Origin: Acholoe squamosa
Taxonomy: Eukaryota > Annelida > Polychaeta > Phyllodocida > Polynoidae
DNA: 64,000 bases
Reading direction: 5' to 3'
Assembly: GCA_949317995.1 (NCBI GenBank)
Contig: OX439046.1
Span: 63,163,355-63,227,354, forward strand
Shown: one piece after another, positions 29,716-39,600 of the stretch
Numbering within the stretch: position 1 is the first letter of the stretch
Layout: each line of letters opens with the position of its first letter
The notes under the pieces: generated by a model
What the model saw: only the letters and a program-made list of their open reading frames with translations
Database searches by the model: none
Told to the model about the DNA's origin: nothing
Position numbers and translations under genes: made by a program

Positions 29716-32237
29716 AGGAAAAACTTCTTACCTACATAGAAAGAGTCCCTGTTTTAGGTTTCAACTCTGGAAAGTATGACATTAATTTGATAAAAAAGGA
29801 ATTTCATTCTTTTTTTATAGACACAGACAAAACAGAAATGAAAACCATAAAAAAATGCAACAAGTACATAGCAGTGTACACAGACCATCTTCTTTTCCTT
29901 GACATGTTTAACTATTTGGCACCAGGTTATTCCTACGCAAACTACCTGAAAGCCTTTCTAAAAGGGAAAGCTGAAAAAGGTTTTTTTCCCTACGAGTGGA
30001 TGGACAACATAAGAAAACTGAACAACAAAGCTCTTCCTCCACGCCACTGCTTCTACAGTTCTTTGTCGGGTGGTGGAATAAGCAAAGAAGATTATCTTGA
30101 ATGTAAAAAGGTCTGGAAAGAAAACAAAATGAAAACTATGAAGGACTACTTGATATATTACAACAACCTGGATGTTAAACCCTTTGTTTTAGCCATAAAC
30201 GAGCACACAAAATTTTTTATAGATCGTGGGGTAGACATGTTCAAAGACGGTTTAACTTTGCCAGGTTTAACCTTGAAGTTTCTTTTCAACAACACTGCAC
30301 CTAATGCCACTCCTTACATTCTTTTTGGTGAGAAAGAAAAGGATGTTCACTCCTTGCTCAGACGCAACTTAGTAGGGGGTCCCTCTATTATTTTTCACAG
30401 ACATCACAAAAGTGGAGAAACAAGAATAAGACAAAAAAAATACGGGTCACAAAGCAAAGTATGCAGACACATAGTAGGGGAAGATGCTAACAGCTTGTAC
30501 CTCAAGTGCATGGGTGAAGAGCACTGCACAGGTTATTATGTGGTGCGCAGGAAAGAAAACGATTTTCAAGCTGTTTGCAGTCAACAAATTAGCTACTCAG
30601 CCACAGAATGGTTGCGATACAAAACTGTGACAGACAAAGTCAAGATATTACACCAATACAACTACGGGGAAGTAGTATTGGGTTCAAGGAAAATAAAAGT
30701 GGACGGTTATAATCCAGCTTCAAAAAAAGTATACCAGTTTCACGGGTGCTACTGGCATGGTCACATATGTCACCTCACTAAATCAGTTTTGAGAGACCCC
30801 AATGGAAAGGCATGGTTAGAAGAAAAAAACCAAAATACCATTTTGACTACCCTATATCTTCAGTCGTTAGGTTACCAAGTAGAGGAAAAGTATGAGTGTA
30901 TGTGGTTGAAAGAAAAAACTGAAAACTTGTGCAGAGAAACAAAAAGTGAATGGGAAATTAAAAGACCGTTGTGCCAAGGCAGAAAAAGTCAGGATGAAAT
31001 ACTGAGAGGGGTTTCTAAAGGAACAACTTTTGGACTTATCCAGGTAGACATAGAAACACCTGAATACCTGAAAGAAAAATTCAGTGAAATGACACCTATT
31101 TTCAAAAACTGTTTAGTAGGAAAAAAAGACGTAGGTGAACATATGAAACGTTACCTGGAAGCAGCAGGTAAGCTAAAACAACCGCAACGCCAACTTATAG
31201 GCAGCTACCACGCAGAGGGAATTTTGTTGGGAACTCCTCTCTTGAAGTGGTACCTGGAGAAAGGTTTGGTAGTTACGACAGTACACCTTCTCGTAGAATA
31301 CACTCCAGAACAGACTTTTTTACCCTTCATGGACGAAGTAACCAAAGCTAGGAGGAAGGGCGACGAAAATATAGACTGTAAGATTTTGTCAGATCTGTAC
31401 AAACTTTTGGGAAATGGTTCATACGGAAAAACCATATGCAACAAACAAAACTTTGTTCAAACAAAGTATCTTCACCCCTCTAAGGCAAGACGTTTGGCCA
31501 TGCACTGGTCAGTGCAAGATGTGCAAGACATAAGTGACAACACGGTAGAACTGTCCTGTTTGCCCACCTCCATCACCTACGATCTCCCAGTTCAAATAGG
31601 GTTCATGGTATACCAATATGCCAAACTTAAAATGTTGGCTTTCTATTACGACTTTCTCCTTGAATACATAGACGAGAAAGATTTTGAAATGTGTGAAATG
31701 GACACTGACAGTTTTTACTTTGCTTTAAGTGCAGAGAAAATAGAAGACGTAATTATTCCTGAAAAACGTGAAGCTTTCTTCAGAGAACGTCACAAATGGT
31801 TGCCCTCTGAATCATGTGACAACAGTCACCACAGAGAGACCTATGTTCAGACCAAAGTATTGGGTGAGCTGTGGCTGCCTCAACCATGTTGTAAGAGCCG
31901 TCTGGCGTTTGACAAGAGAACCCCCGGGTTATTCAAAGTGGAGTGGCAGGGTGACGAAATGACTGCCTTGAACTCCAAATGTTACATAGGCACAGGAGTA
32001 AATGTGCCCGTTAAAATGAGTTGCAAAGGTGTAATTCAAAAACAAAACCCCCTGACCACTGACAAGTACAAAGAAGTACTGGACAGTGAAAATGTTGTCA
32101 CGGTAGTCAACAAAGGATTTAAAGTAGTTAACCACAGCGTTACGACTTACTCTCAAAGGAAACAAGGTCTAACCTATCAGTACATAAAGAGACAAGTATG
32201 TGAAGACGGTGTAAGCACCCTACCCCTTTCTATATAA
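29712..32237 (+). CDS. POLB: DNA polymerase B, C-terminal part (exonuclease II/III, polymerase)
   Basis: About 840 residues in the -1 frame relative to the upstream part, with no ATG at its head, so it needs frame change or repair to be made. Exonuclease II is GFNSGKYD (16-23), and exonuclease III is likely NNLDV (151-155). Polymerase motif A is GEDANSLYL (Asp258), motif B is KLLGNGSYG (564-572), and motif C is MDTDS (663-667), all intact. A YQFHGCYWHGH insert (341-351) is a hallmark of Polinton-type polymerases. This enzyme class replicates linear DNA from a terminal protein. Only the frame break is damaged; no active-site residue is missing. The break could be programmed -1 slippage, a recent mutation, or a homopolymer sequencing error. 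Confidence 0.93.
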   Translation: MKEKLLTYIERVPVLGFNSGKYDINLIKKEFHSFFIDTDKTEMKTIKKCNKYIAVYTDHLLFLDMFNYLAPGYSYANYLKAFLKGKAEKGFFPYEWMDNIRKLNNKALPPRHCFYSSLSGGGISKEDYLECKKVWKENKMKTMKDYLIYYNNLDVKPFVLAINEHTKFFIDRGVDMFKDGLTLPGLTLKFLFNNTAPNATPYILFGEKEKDVHSLLRRNLVGGPSIIFHRHHKSGETRIRQKKYGSQSKVCRHIVGEDANSLYLKCMGEEHCTGYYVVRRKENDFQAVCSQQISYSATEWLRYKTVTDKVKILHQYNYGEVVLGSRKIKVDGYNPASKKVYQFHGCYWHGHICHLTKSVLRDPNGKAWLEEKNQNTILTTLYLQSLGYQVEEKYECMWLKEKTENLCRETKSEWEIKRPLCQGRKSQDEILRGVSKGTTFGLIQVDIETPEYLKEKFSEMTPIFKNCLVGKKDVGEHMKRYLEAAGKLKQPQRQLIGSYHAEGILLGTPLLKWYLEKGLVVTTVHLLVEYTPEQTFLPFMDEVTKARRKGDENIDCKILSDLYKLLGNGSYGKTICNKQNFVQTKYLHPSKARRLAMHWSVQDVQDISDNTVELSCLPTSITYDLPVQIGFMVYQYAKLKMLAFYYDFLLEYIDEKDFEMCEMDTDSFYFALSAEKIEDVIIPEKREAFFRERHKWLPSESCDNSHHRETYVQTKVLGELWLPQPCCKSRLAFDKRTPGLFKVEWQGDEMTALNSKCYIGTGVNVPVKMSCKGVIQKQNPLTTDKYKEVLDSENVVTVVNKGFKVVNHSVTTYSQRKQGLTYQYIKRQVCEDGVSTLPLSI

Positions 32238-32305
32238 AAAATGGTTTCTTTTTCTAGTTTCACTTCCAGTTGTACATTTCGTTGAAAGAAAAAAATTTTA
32301 AACAA

Positions 32306-32790
32306 ATTGTTCAAATGAACAAATTTCCTTCATAGAAAACAGTGTTAAAATGGAAAATGTTCATTTGAAAAATTGTTCAAACGAACATTTGTTCAAATGA
32401 ACATTTTTCCCCATAGAAAACAGTGTTAAAATGGAAAATGTTCGTTTGAACAATTGTTCAAACGAACATTTGTTCAAATGAACATTTTTCCCCATAGAAA
32501 ACAGTGTTAAAATGGAAAATGTTCATTTGAACAATTGTTCAAACGAACATTTGTTCAAATGAACATTTTTCCCCATAGAAAACAGTGTTAAAATGGAAAA
32601 TGTTCATTTGAACAATTGTTCAAACGAACATTTGTTCAAATGAACATTTTTTCCCATAGAAAACAGTGTTAAACTGGAAAATGTTCATTTGAACAATTGT
32701 TCAAACGAACATTTGTTCAAATGAACATTTTTTTCAATAGAAAACAGTGTTAAACTGGAAAATATTTTTTGTTCAAATGAACATTTTTCA
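32306..32790. repeat. 81-bp palindrome-rich tandem array
   Basis: About six copies of an 81-bp unit. Each contains the perfect 18-bp palindrome TTTGAACAATTGTTCAAA (first copy imperfect), a GTTCAAATGAAC partner and a conserved CATAGAAAACAGTGTTAAA spacer. It lies between the polymerase stop and the last rightward gene. Copies are nearly identical, indicating recent expansion or homogenisation. Confidence 0.92.
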
Positions 32791-33055
32791 AATAAAAAAC
32801 AAAGGTAAAAAAAATGTGTACTGTATCATGAAAAAAAACTAATAAAAAGTAAGAAAAGTGAACTGTATCACCCAAAAATAAAAAAAAAACTTTTCACAAA
32901 AGTGAACGCTGTACATGTTCACGACAAAAAATAAAAAATCCGGCGCTGAAGAAATTAAGTTGGAACAGAAAAAAAGTGGTACCAGATTTCTTAACTCATA
33001 GCGTCACGTTCACCAGATTATTAGTATCTGGTTAGATTTAAGCAACCATTTTAAC

Positions 33056-33928
33056 ATGGAAAGTTTAGAAGCTATGCTTGTGGAGCAAACCACAGAAACT
33101 CCACCTTATGACTATTACATGCGTCCAGTTTTACAAAGTGTTGCTTCATATAATCAAGCTTCTTCTATAACACCTGACAATGATATAAGTTCTGTAGCAT
33201 GTGGATGTTCAGAGAATTTCTTTTGGGAAATAATACCTGCAGAAAACATTGGTTATTTTAGAGGAGCTGAACCAGACACTGTTGACCACTGTATAACTAG
33301 TGTTAAAATGTACAAATATTTCTCTTCAGCTTTTTGGGACGCCTACAGAAACTGTATGTACTATTGTCGAGTGAAAAAAGTTAACTTGATAATGCATGAT
33401 TGGTGTATAGGAGTATATCAATTGCACACTGAACCTGGCTGCCCAAGACACTACACAAGGTACACTTTAGGAAGTGTAAGAAAGTTTGCTCTTACTCTCC
33501 AAGAGTTAGAATGTAATCCCATAGTAGGAGTGTTTTGTCAGTGTAATTGTAAACTGGAAGTATCTGCTATTGCTAAAACTATTTGTTTCACATGTCTGCA
33601 GGTCTCTCTGGAACTTCATGCCTTAAGTATACCTGGAGTGAAAAATCATTTCTCCTTTGAGGTAAACTTTAAGGATGGTTTTTTATCTGGTCTTTTACCT
33701 GGACCCAAAAACAGTCAAACTTACTTCCTGGCCCAGGCTTTGTTCGAGCATGCTATATCTAACATAGCCAAACTTAACAGTTATTGTTTCCACAACACAT
33801 GGAAAACTAGTCTCACTGGCCAAAGCTGGTATCAAGCAAGTAAATTCACACACAACAAATGTTTTTGTAGTATATGTGCACGCCCCGGAAATGGAAAATC
33901 TGTCTTCATCTGTAAATATTGTGTCTAA
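33056..33928 (+). CDS. Cys-rich orphan protein, 290 aa
   Basis: Last rightward gene, starting at an ATG after a 265-bp AT-rich leader that follows the palindrome array. It is rich in Cys and aromatic residues: CGC near 49, VFCQCNCKLE near 160, CFTC near 177. A C-terminal cluster, CFCSIC then CKYC (about 271-289), looks like a zinc-binding treble-clef or RING-like knuckle. The aromatic-rich middle (YKYFSSAFWDAYRNCMYYC) is unusual. I do not recognise a family, and spacing does not fit a canonical RING. AATAAA overlaps the stop codon. Probably an accessory regulator; function unknown. Confidence 0.7.
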   Translation: MESLEAMLVEQTTETPPYDYYMRPVLQSVASYNQASSITPDNDISSVACGCSENFFWEIIPAENIGYFRGAEPDTVDHCITSVKMYKYFSSAFWDAYRNCMYYCRVKKVNLIMHDWCIGVYQLHTEPGCPRHYTRYTLGSVRKFALTLQELECNPIVGVFCQCNCKLEVSAIAKTICFTCLQVSLELHALSIPGVKNHFSFEVNFKDGFLSGLLPGPKNSQTYFLAQALFEHAISNIAKLNSYCFHNTWKTSLTGQSWYQASKFTHNKCFCSICARPGNGKSVFICKYCV

Positions 33929-33932
33929 TAAA
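33927..33932 (+). terminator. Polyadenylation signal for rightward gene block
   Basis: AATAAA overlapping the TAA stop of the Cys-rich gene, with a second AATAAA-like site near 33,954, just before the right terminal repeat. Confidence 0.65.
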
Positions 33933-33983
33933 AAAATATAATCTGTTATGTGAAATAAATGAGTTGTGTTTTATTTTAATGCA

Positions 33984-34362
33984 TGAGTCATAAGTATTGC
34001 GTAAATCCATAAAAGTATTGCATCAGAACATTGTGTAAATTCTTACAAGCATTGCGCAATGCACCCTCATACGTAGGTCATACGTTTTTGCAAGTAGGTT
34101 AGTAGGTCACTTCCGGTTTGCAAGTAGGTCAGCTCTAGGTATTGCGCAATTCTTTTAATTTATGTAACTAGGTCAGGTCACTAGGTCAAATGGAATCCAG
34201 CTCTCTGATTGGTCGAAAAAACTAGGTCATGACCTTATGACGTCACTTCCTGTCAAATCCAGCCCTCTGATTGGCTAAAACTAGGTCACTTCCGGTCTAC
34301 CAGTAGGTCATGACCTAGTTAGTAGCTAATCCATTGCGCTCAGTTTGCATGTATATACTACT
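33984..34362 (-). repeat. Polinton right terminal inverted repeat
   Basis: About 379 bp, inverse of 15,951-16,342, with the same GACCTA half-sites, CCAAT boxes and CRE-like site. It is shorter than the left arm by small inner-end indels. Confidence 0.95.
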
Positions 34363-34368
34363 ACTGGT
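34363..34368. repeat. Polinton target-site duplication, right
   Basis: ACTGGT, identical to 15,945-15,950. Confidence 0.95.
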
Positions 34369-35280
34369 GTAGAACAAATGAGGGCTGGGAAGGATTAGGG
34401 TTTACTTCAGCTGCCGGGGAGCGATCATGATAATCCTCGTACCCTATGCTTTATCTGGACTATATTTCCTTTGTTGCTTTCAACTTTCTTTGCTAATTTA
34501 TTCAACACAATTTGGCTTATTCAATGTTTTTACTCAGGCAATAAATTATTTTCCAAGTGTATTTTTGAAGACACATGCAAGCCTGCGAAGAGTTTTACAA
34601 TAACATGAACTGCAGGAAGAAGACTCCATAAATAGTCCAAATACCTCTTCATGGGTATTGGGCCTTGGAATGGAAGTGTGTGGTTTAGAGATCTTTCTCA
34701 ATACTGATGTGTCAAGTTCACCTTGTATGATGTTAGCTGTTTAAGATTTCATTTACAAATGTGGCTACAACACAAGTTTATCTCAGGTTCAGTAGCTATG
34801 TTTTGCTGAACACCAACATCACTCGGTGCTCTGCCTGTGCGCTCCTGAGGGCCCTCCTTGATCAGTGCCTGTGTCCACAAGCAGGTCCTAGGGAAACAGC
34901 TGCAGTATTTGCATATCTCCCACCAGAGGGCATAAGGGTAATTTTCTGGGTAGAAGGTGGCTGAGGAGAGAAATATGCAGTGCCGATAGCAATAATACAG
35001 GAGTATACATGTATGGACGCAGACATGACACCAGCCATCTCGTAGATTCTCTTGGGAAAATCAGGAAGCTAACATTACATAATTGTTTGTACCCTTTAGG
35101 AAACAGCGGTGGCCAAGATCTGGGCGAGAGTTTGCCACCGCATTGGCTGGTAAAGGTAATTGGCATGTATATTTGTCAGGGCTCTCAATGCTGTCTCCTT
35201 TCCAACATTTGTCACACACTATATTATGTTATAAAGGATGGTGATTTGATAACTTCCTTTAAATATCATGCACACAGCAC
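34369..35280. other. Non-coding spacer with family B repeat copy
   Basis: Spacer between the two transposons. About 34,790-34,960 is a family B copy (core CACCAGAGGGCATAAGGGTA). No gene recognised. Confidence 0.5.
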
Positions 35281-35284
35281 ATAT
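35281..35284. repeat. ATAT target-site duplication, left (7.3-kb transposon)
   Basis: ATAT directly outside the left terminal repeat, matched at 42,627-42,630. Because ATAT is palindromic it could instead be read as extending the terminal repeat. Confidence 0.7.
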
Positions 35285-35314
35285 GGTCGATAGGCACCAC
35301 TTGTCGTCATTTGG
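35285..35314 (+). repeat. Left 30-bp terminal inverted repeat
   Basis: Starts GGTCGATAGGCACC and ends CATTTGG; exact inverse of 42,597-42,626. Confidence 0.92.
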
Positions 35315-35480
35315 GGTGGGAGGGGCCCCAGAATAAATATAGTAGGACATGTTAAAGTTTTTTTGTGTGTATACTACAGGGATTGGACCATAACATCCAC
35401 ATATTGGGGTAGGTTAAATATGAAAACTCTACTTACACCACCCTGGTGAAGAAGGCATGTCCAAGATTGAAAAGTGACGG

Positions 35481-36488
35481 GGCGATTCGTCTCACGCCCT
35501 AACCCTGTGTATTGTGGGATGCCTTAAGACCTTGTAATATATTATCTAACTTAGTTATTGCGAATGGTTATGAAAATAGACAGCTAACCTGATAATATGG
35601 ACCATAAAACATATACATTGGCTTTGATGTCCATCATTTTGCAGTGTGAGAGAAAATGTTGAAATTTTATGTGGTACGAGGAAACACCAGTACATCCTAC
35701 ACCCCTTCCTATCAAATACCATAACTAAATGTAAAATGGAATAAATTTATTTATTTATTTATGAATAAGTAAGGTATGACCATGAGTTCATCTTGCTATA
35801 TCGTTATTAGGCCTGCCTGAAAGCATCAGACCACTAGAGCTCCTGTCCAGGGCGTGAGACGAATCGCCCCGACAGGCGATTCGTCTCACGCCCTAGCCCC
35901 ATGACGGTACCAACACTGCAGGACAGTTAAGCCCCCAGTTAAGCCCCCAGAAATGACCAAACATGATTCTCACCATAAAGGGGCTATGAAAGGATGATAG
36001 TTGAACAACAGTTGAACATGTAATAACATTTATTAACTGCGTAACATTTCATCATTATCATTACTATTACTACTATTACTATTATTACTACTATTATTAT
36101 TATCATTATTACCCCTCTCTTAACGATTAATACATGCAAGGGGTGTGTACAGGGTACAACATACAATTCTCCGATAATGGTATAACTACTACTACAGGGG
36201 GGGGTTAACACCAAAGAAATGACCACAACGCACGGGTGTGAGACGATTCGCCTGCTAATATATGAGAAAAAGTTGGACGGTTCTTTCAAGTGGTTGGGAC
36301 CGTTCGGGCGTCAGACGATTCGCCTGCAGCAGCAAATGTATGGGAAAAAGGTGGACGGTTCTAACCAGAGGTTGGGACCGTTCGGGCGTGAGACGATTCT
36401 CCTGTTGTGCAATGTTTCCTGGATAGAGTTAAGACCTAAAAAAAATCATGAAGCAAACACATAACGTTCAGGCGTGAGACGATTCTCC
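35481..36488. repeat. Left cluster of 19-bp GGGCGTGAGACGAWTCGCC motifs
   Basis: Seven copies at about 35,481 (minus), 35,850 (plus), 35,875 (minus), 36,234, 36,306, 36,384 and 36,471 (plus). The pair at 35,850/35,875 forms a near-perfect hairpin with a 6-bp loop. Variants differ at one or two bases (A/T at position 13, G or T near the end). The cluster also includes an ATTACT-type microsatellite at about 36,050-36,115. Confidence 0.9.
36211..36466 (+). repeat. Direct repeat 1 flanking the catalytic exon
   Basis: 256-bp block, highly similar to 39,533-39,792 in the same orientation. Each contains three 19-bp motifs at 72-78-bp intervals separated by a GGACGGTTCT..GGGACCGTTC spacer, and ends AAGCAAACACATAACG. 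The block lies about 225 bp beyond the transposase stop. Confidence 0.9.
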
Positions 36489-36691
36489 TGTCGTAGAAGC
36501 ATATATATATACAACTTTATACAAAATTTCATCCATCCTGAGCGTTCCTTCATAAGTCTCCACCAGTCCCCTGGCCGCACCACACAAATGGGGAAGCCGG
36601 ACCTACCTGTCCACCAGGGAATACAAGTGGAGGCTCATGGAGAAATGCTCAGGATGGATGAAAGGTAAATACACTAGTACACAAGCATCAT

Positions 36692-39600
36692 CTACTTCTT
36701 CCGCGATGACCTGCGGAGATGTACTTGGACTTCCTTGGTGGCCTTGGTTTTGGCGGAGGTCGACTTGGTTGCCCTCAACTTGGTTGCCCTCGACTTGGCT
36801 ACCCTCGACCTAACTAGCTGAGGGAGGGGGACATCATCGTTGTCACTCTCAGCAGCAAGTCGTGCCTTCACCTGAGAAAGAGGGAGGTCATCCTCCATGT
36901 TGGCCTTGAGGTTGGCAAGAGGGGTGTCTTCCTCAGAGCTGTCCTCAGAGTTGGGGAGATGGGCTAGAGGAAGCTCGTCCTCAGTGTCGTAGCCTGACTC
37001 CCCCTCAAAGTCGAACTCTTCATCCGAGTCTTCACAGACGTCTTCCTCCTCCTTTGCCACAATCTTGGTCTTGTACCATCCGGCACACCCCGGTACAAGC
37101 TGCCCAGTGCTCATGCAGCAAGCTCTGTAGCATGAGGTGCGCCGGACATAGATGGCATCTTGGAAAGCACATGCTTGGTGCATTTCCATAAGCCCAGCCA
37201 CACCTGGGCTGTCCCAGTCCTCAACCTCTTTTGTTGACTCCATCACTTCCCTGGATGTAACCTGGACAAGTTGGACCTTGGTTGCTGGTGCAACCTTCTC
37301 CACAAAGTTGTCTGCCGATTGGATGATCTGATTGGTCTTTACGATGCGGTCAGCCAGGCGCTTCATAGCTCCTCCGACCCCGTCGCAGGGGCCTTTCCCG
37401 TGCCCGGCCTCGAGCCAATTCCATGCTGCGACGAGGCCGAAGGTACTGGTAAACCTTAGAAGCATCTGAATCACGTGCCTATTACGGTACTGTGAGGAGG
37501 GACTGTCCGTGCAGAAGTGTATGGATGTCACATATGAAAATGATGCCTTGATATCTTCTATAAGTTTCTGTATGAATGTGAAGGTAGTTGGAAAGGAGTG
37601 GGAGGTAACGGATGTCACACCTACGTATGTGTGAGTTATGAGGAGGCCTTCTGGTGATCGTATTTTCACCACCATAGGATGTATGGTTATCTGATCCTTC
37701 GAATAGTAGGCTGAGGTGATCTCACGCAGATAGGCACAGTTCCAGTTTTCGGAGTAGTCCATTAGAATGACAGCATGGCCCACTGGCAGATTTTCCTCCA
37801 GCCTCCTCATCTCACGGTACTGCGCCTCAACTCTGCCACAATGTGCACGGAACCCTGGCAGGGCAGCAAGGAAGGTCTTTATGAACACCTCTTTTGGTTC
37901 TGACTTGGTGACTAGTTTAGTGTGATGGACTTCCTTGGTCACAATTTTCTTGTCAACTATGCTCTCCACCTTCTTGCTCACCCGTTCCCATTGCTTGTAT
38001 GAGACCATCTCCTTGTTCATCTTTTGAAGCTCCATCTCTATGGCCTCATCAGTATAGTTGTTTGTCATGGCAGTGGTGCTCTTCGGTAGGGTTGGAACAG
38101 CGTCCATCATAAGTGACATATTTGCATGTGCCTTGCACAAACAGACGCTGCGTTTTAGGAAGTGATTGAGTTTGATGTACCATGGTCTGGCTCTCCTGAA
38201 GGTGGAATACTCTAGGGTCATGTTCTCGAATTCTGAGCAGTACTTCCTATGTAGATTAATTAACGTATCTCCAAGAGCGTAACGCTGCTGATTTTTGGTT
38301 TGGTGTCTTTTGTCTGGCAACATGTAAGAGTTATCGTCACGCTTCATGAAGTCAATAATAGATTGTTTAGTGGCCTCCCTTTTATCGATTCTGGCGGTGC
38401 TCGGCTCTTTCTCTTTCCATATATAATCACGAGAAATTTGTACGGTCTCCGCGAGCAAGCCAAGTGTTCCATGATAATTTTTGCCGGCCACAGGCTCCCG
38501 GAACAGGCCTTTCTTCACATCAACAGAACTCGCCTTCACCTGGCTGGCAGCAATTTGTAGGGTGAGGAAGGCCTTCACCCTATCACTTGTCGGAGTGATG
38601 TTCAATTCCTCCATGTTGTTCATCGTAAGTGTCAATGGGGATGCAGGGGCTGGTGCTGGTTCAACCGGTGCAGCTTCCACTTGTGGCTGTGGATCTGCTG
38701 GTTCATGACCCTCCAAACCAGGGGGTGGGATTGCCTGTGGAGCTGGTGCTGGTTCAACCGGTGCAGCTTCCACTTGTGGCTTTGGATCTGCTGGTTCATG
38801 ACCCTCCAAACCAGGGGGTGGGATCACCTGTGGATCTGCTGGTTCATGATTATCAAACCCAGGAGGTGGGGTCTCTCCTCTCAGCGCATGAAAGAATCTC
38901 ACTACTGGACGACGAGGTTGTTGCTTAGATGGTGGTGGGAGAGTTGCAGTCCTTGGAGTGGTAGGTTGCCGCGGTACACTTGCGGCCCTTGGAGTGGTAG
39001 GTTGCCGCGGTACACTTGCGGCCCTTGGAGTGGTAGGTTGCCGCGGTACACTTGCGGCCCGTGGAGTGGTAGGTTGCCGCGGTACACTTGCGGCCCTTGG
39101 AGTGGTAGGTTGCCGCGGTACACTTGCGGCCCGTGGAGTGGTAGGTTGCCGCGGTACACTTGCGGCCCTTGGAGTGGTAGGTTGCCGCGGTACACTTGCG
39201 GCCCTTGGAGTGGTAGGTTGCCGCGGTACACTTGCGGCCCTTGGAGTGGTAGGTTGCCGCGGTACACTTGCGGCCCGTGGAGTGGTAGGTTGCCGCGGTA
39301 CACTTGCGGCCCTTGGAGTGGTTGGGTCACCTTGATGACGCATAGCCGCAGCAGCTGCTGAAGCAAGCTGCTTACGTAGCTGTGCTACTTCCTGTTGTGC
39401 AGCATCCAGCTCCTTCTTCATTGCCCTTGCCTTACTCTGGCGAGAGAACGGCAAGGCGACAACAAGACTGTAATTGATAAAAGAAGTGAACCATAAGAAC
39501 TGAGTCAAATCTCTATGTGAGAAGGGTTACTACCAAAGAAATGACCAAACACACGGGCGTGAGACGATTCGCCTCCAGCAGCTAATATATAAGAAAAAGG

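Larger units (their letters stand above)
15951..34362. mobile_element. Complete Maverick/Polinton (self-synthesizing, virus-like transposon)
   Basis: 18,412-bp element bounded by long terminal inverted repeats that start AGTAGTATATACATGC and end with the exact complement, flanked by a perfect 6-bp duplication. It encodes the full diagnostic set: chromodomain integrase, protein-primed type DNA polymerase B, packaging ATPase, adenain-like protease, and major and minor capsid proteins. Almost all frames are intact; the only visible lesion is a -1 frame change inside the polymerase. Genes form two divergent blocks separating near 26.1-26.4 kb. Intact frames and a perfect duplication suggest a recent insertion. 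The gene content would also fit the name adintovirus, used for Polinton-like viruses. Confidence 0.97.

Noticed and set aside
15951-34362. Free viral genome or contaminating virus contig
   Set aside because: The perfect 6-bp duplication and continuous flanking animal-like DNA show an integrated element.
38681-39366. Long open frames opposite or out of frame with the transposase exon
   Set aside because: They are read-throughs of the 36-bp minisatellite in other frames.
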